A DNA stretch of 64,000 bases from Halarcobacter bivalviorum (lineage in GTDB: Bacteria; Campylobacterota; Campylobacteria; Campylobacterales; Arcobacteraceae), in NCBI RefSeq assembly GCF_003346815.1, contig NZ_CP031217.1, positions 62,001 through 126,000 on the forward strand. The letters run 5' to 3'. The translations under genes and the position numbers were made by a program. Shown here piece after piece: positions 61,705-64,000 of this stretch. The first letter of the stretch is position 1; every line of letters begins with the position of its first letter. A model generated the notes under the pieces. That model was given only the letters and a program-made list of their open reading frames with translations, did no database searches and was not told the origin of the DNA.

Positions 61705-61807
61705 TAACTACTCCTATAAATTTAATATATAAAGATTATTATAGTATTTATTATATATATTTGCTTATGAAATATCTTTTAAATAATATATTCGATAAAA
61801 TCTGCGC

Positions 61808-62680
61808 ATGAATAAGTTAATTAAAATTATGAATGACTTCAATGAACTTGTAATGTTCAAACACTCAATTTTCTCATTGCCTTTTATTTTTATTGCAATG
61901 ATAGTAGCTTCTGTAGAGATTAATAATTCTGCATGGTTTGGATTCAAACTCTTATTATTAGGAGTATTAGCTGCAATTACAGCAAGAAACTTTGCTATGG
62001 GATTTAATAGATATATGGATAGAGATATTGATGCTTTAAATCCAAGAACTGAAAATAGACCAAATGTTGATGGAAGAGTGAGTGCCTCTCAAATGCTAAT
62101 TTTTAATATTGCAAATGCTTTAGGTTTTATCCTTGTATCATATTTTGTAAATGACTTAGCATTTTATTTATCTGTTCCAATTTTAATAATTATTGGTTCA
62201 TACTCTTATTTTAAAAGATTTTCTTATTTAGCACATGTAATTTTAGGAATCTCACTTGCTCTTGCTCCAATAGCAGGGGTTGTTGCAGTTAGTGAAACTA
62301 TTACTCTATGGTCAGTGTTATTAAGTTTAGGTGTTATGTTTTGGGTAGCTGGATTTGACCTTTTATATTCATTACAAGATATGGAAGTAGATAAAAAACT
62401 TGGATTACATTCAATTCCAAGTAAATTTGGTGCAAAAAACACAATGCTTATATCAAGAGTTTTTCATGCATTAACTGTTATTTTTTGGCTTCTATTTGCA
62501 ATAACTTCAAATAGTGGAATGTTTATTTATATAGCTGTGTTAGTTAGTGCAATAATGCTAAGTTATGAACACTATTTAGTAAATAAAGATTTTACAAAAA
62601 TTGATAAAGCCTTTTTTACAGTAAATGGTTACCTTGGAATTGTTTTTTTCTTTTTAGTTTTAGTAGATTCATTAGTATAG
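61808..62680 (+). CDS. UbiA-family prenyltransferase (menaquinone pathway, MqnP-like)
   Basis: A 290-residue membrane protein with about eight helices and both Asp-rich motifs of UbiA enzymes: NRYMDRDIDALNPRTENRP near residue 69 and DLLYSLQDMEVDKKLGLHS near 184. In Campylobacterota this enzyme usually works in the futalosine pathway for menaquinone, prenylating the ring precursor. There is no clear ribosome site at the ATG. It is followed by a GGDEF gene after 26 bases. Confidence 0.9.
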   Translation: MNKLIKIMNDFNELVMFKHSIFSLPFIFIAMIVASVEINNSAWFGFKLLLLGVLAAITARNFAMGFNRYMDRDIDALNPRTENRPNVDGRVSASQMLIFNIANALGFILVSYFVNDLAFYLSVPILIIIGSYSYFKRFSYLAHVILGISLALAPIAGVVAVSETITLWSVLLSLGVMFWVAGFDLLYSLQDMEVDKKLGLHSIPSKFGAKNTMLISRVFHALTVIFWLLFAITSNSGMFIYIAVLVSAIMLSYEHYLVNKDFTKIDKAFFTVNGYLGIVFFFLVLVDSLV

Positions 62681-62706
62681 TTTAGTTTTAAGGGTTTAAA
62701 AATAAT

Positions 62707-63519
62707 ATGGAAAATAAATTAAAAGAACTAACTTATTTAACACTAAAAACTCTAAAAAGAGAGAGTATTATTCTTCCTGATAAGTATAGTAAAACTTTTC
62801 ATAATCATGCTAAAGAACTTCAAGTTGATTTAGAAGATAAAGAGTTAATATTTAATGATTTAAAACAAGATTGTGATTCTATTGATACTGTTGTAAAAAA
62901 GACGAGTGAAAACTTAAACTCTTTACACACATCAACAAAAATGGCTCAAAAAGCAATTGTAGATAAAGATGAAAAAACTCTTAATACTATTAATGAAGAT
63001 TTAAAAAGAATGCAAAAACAAATAGACTCTTTACAAAAAGAGCTATTTTCAGATGTATTAACAAGTGCTTATAATAGAAGATGGTTTATAGATAACTATT
63101 TAGATGAAGATAAGTTTGTTCATGATGGATTTATGGCATTTATAGATTTAAATAAATTTAAAATAATAAATGATACTTATGGACATATTGTAGGAGATCA
63201 GGTTTTAAAATATCTAGTTACTTTTTTAAAAAATGAGTTAAATTATTCTGGTGTAGATATTGTAAGATATGCAGGAGATGAGTTTATTGTTTTATTTAAT
63301 AAAGATAAATGTAGTGTTTTAAATGTAGATAAAAAAGTTTTAGAAGCACAAACAAAACTTTCTGAACAAAGATTAAAATCTTCAAAAATCAAATCATTAA
63401 GATTCTCTTTTTCTTATGGAATAGTACCATTTAAAAAAGGTGATGAATTTGAAATACTTTTAGATAAAGTAGATGAATTAATGTATGAAAATAAAAAACA
63501 AAGTAGAAAAAGTAGCTAA
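62707..63519 (+). CDS. GGDEF-domain diguanylate cyclase
   Basis: The 270-residue protein is soluble. Residues about 1-110 form coiled-coil helices, then a GGDEF domain (about 112-265) with YNRRWF, FIDLNKFKIINDTYGH and VLKYL. The catalytic signature is AGDEF rather than GGDEF, a variant seen in active enzymes. No receptor domain, RxxD inhibitory site not obvious. It makes cyclic di-GMP if active. It converges on the MscS gene with a one-base gap. Confidence 0.88.
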   Translation: MENKLKELTYLTLKTLKRESIILPDKYSKTFHNHAKELQVDLEDKELIFNDLKQDCDSIDTVVKKTSENLNSLHTSTKMAQKAIVDKDEKTLNTINEDLKRMQKQIDSLQKELFSDVLTSAYNRRWFIDNYLDEDKFVHDGFMAFIDLNKFKIINDTYGHIVGDQVLKYLVTFLKNELNYSGVDIVRYAGDEFIVLFNKDKCSVLNVDKKVLEAQTKLSEQRLKSSKIKSLRFSFSYGIVPFKKGDEFEILLDKVDELMYENKKQSRKSS

Positions 63520-63520
63520 A

Positions 63521-64000
63521 CTACTTTTTCACATATAGAGTTTGTGTAGGATATGCAAATTCACAGTTGTTTTTATCAACTAAGTCACTAATTTTCATAA
63601 TCACATCCTCTTTTACTCTTAGCCACTCTTCCCAATCAGGACTTCTACTAAAACAATAAACTAAGATATTTACTGAACTATTATCAAACTCATCAATATA
63701 TACAAGAAGTGTTCTTTTTACCCCTTGTAAGTCTTCTCTTTTTGCAGCTTCAAATCTTCTTGTTCTTCCCAGTACAGAGTTGTTTTCTGTAGCTATATCT
63801 GGATGATTTAAAAGCATTTGTTTAATATCTTCTTTTAAGTTTTTAACATCTTGCATTGAACTTTCATAAGTTACACCTATTTTCATTTTAATTCTTCTAC
63901 CAATTCTTCGTTTTGAGTAGTTTTTTATATGAGTAGTAGCAAGTTCAGAGTTAGGAATAGTAATCATTGCATTATCAAAAGTTCTAACTCTAGTAGTTCT
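63521..64000 (-). CDS. MscS-family mechanosensitive channel (C-terminal part)
   Basis: Only the C-terminal domain is inside the window; the open frame runs off the right edge. It starts with RTTRVRTFDNAMITIPNSEL, the canonical beta-domain end of MscS, and continues with a 130-residue alpha/beta cytoplasmic domain with several conserved positions (RRIKMKIGVTYES, YIDEFDNSSVNI). It would form a pressure-relief pore in the inner membrane. The pore helices lie outside the window. Confidence 0.9.
   Translation of the reverse strand, partial: RTTRVRTFDNAMITIPNSELATTHIKNYSKRRIGRRIKMKIGVTYESSMQDVKNLKEDIKQMLLNHPDIATENNSVLGRTRRFEAAKREDLQGVKRTLLVYIDEFDNSSVNILVYCFSRSPDWEEWLRVKEDVIMKISDLVDKNNCEFAYPTQTLYVKK

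Noticed and set aside
62707-63519. Inactive GGDEF protein because the signature reads AGDEF
   Set aside because: AGDEF variants keep the essential DEF residues and are often active, and the rest of the domain is intact.

Overview
This AT-rich, gene-dense window looks like the chromosome of an Arcobacter-type member of the Campylobacterota (Epsilonproteobacteria). The supports are strong A/T third-position bias, short Shine-Dalgarno sites of the AAGGA type, histidine kinases with AHQW/FRQPL boxes, LutABC lactate oxidation, a CcoG oxidase-assembly factor, a UbiA prenyltransferase of the menaquinone type, and a homoserine dehydrogenase/aminotransferase pair as in Campylobacter. There are no insertion sequences, phage genes, CRISPR arrays or rRNA genes. 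One tRNA gene, tRNA-Val(GAC), is present. Genes are closely packed and nearly all intergenic gaps are under 300 bases.

Layout. 1-10 kb: tail of an iron-sulfur subunit, an orphan TRAP solute-binding lipoprotein, tRNA-Val, asparagine synthase, an AEC permease with no normal start codon, a PiT phosphate transporter, a DEAD-box helicase and accC-accB. 10.4-23.5 kb: dCMP deaminase and a methyltransferase, then a lactate-use island: lutABC, a sensor kinase with a fused periplasmic binding domain, its response regulator, a DctP-DctQ-DctM TRAP transporter and a large FAD/Fe-S D-lactate-type dehydrogenase. 23.6-36.3 kb: SurA-like isomerase, gatB, gpsA, a FetB-like permease, two HxlR regulators flanking a YhdH-type reductase next to thioredoxin, proA, ccoG and a two-component pair. 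36.4-43.8 kb: phosphomannomutase, nitrilase, phosphatase, an M42 peptidase-RimK pair, small unknown genes, and an OmpA-family protein. 43.9-52.7 kb: cytochrome c, a two-component pair, YceI, a three-gene RiPP cluster (Cys-rich precursor, DUF692/MNIO enzyme, DUF2063 partner), another two-component pair, and an SQR-like flavoprotein with DUF1641. 52.7-64 kb: MATE exporter, hom, aminotransferase, rRNA methylases, rpmE, miaA, a GNAT-nitrilase fusion, UbiA, a diguanylate cyclase and the end of an MscS channel.

How the genes work together. The best-defined physiological unit is lactate uptake and oxidation: the TRAP system should import a hydroxy- or keto-acid, the dehydrogenase and LutABC would oxidise D- and L-lactate, and the kinase/regulator pair probably controls them through a triple direct repeat ahead of dctP. 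A second unit is the HvfA/bufferin-like RiPP cluster, whose precursor carries four copies of Cys-Gly-Ala-Gly-Lys-Cys-Gly behind a Sec signal and is probably modified by the MNIO enzyme for metal (copper) binding.

The least explained elements are a structured RNA motif present twice (about 39144-39228 and 41996-42075), with two helices and two conserved sequence blocks, each copy upstream of small unknown genes, and the apparent AUA start of the AEC permease.
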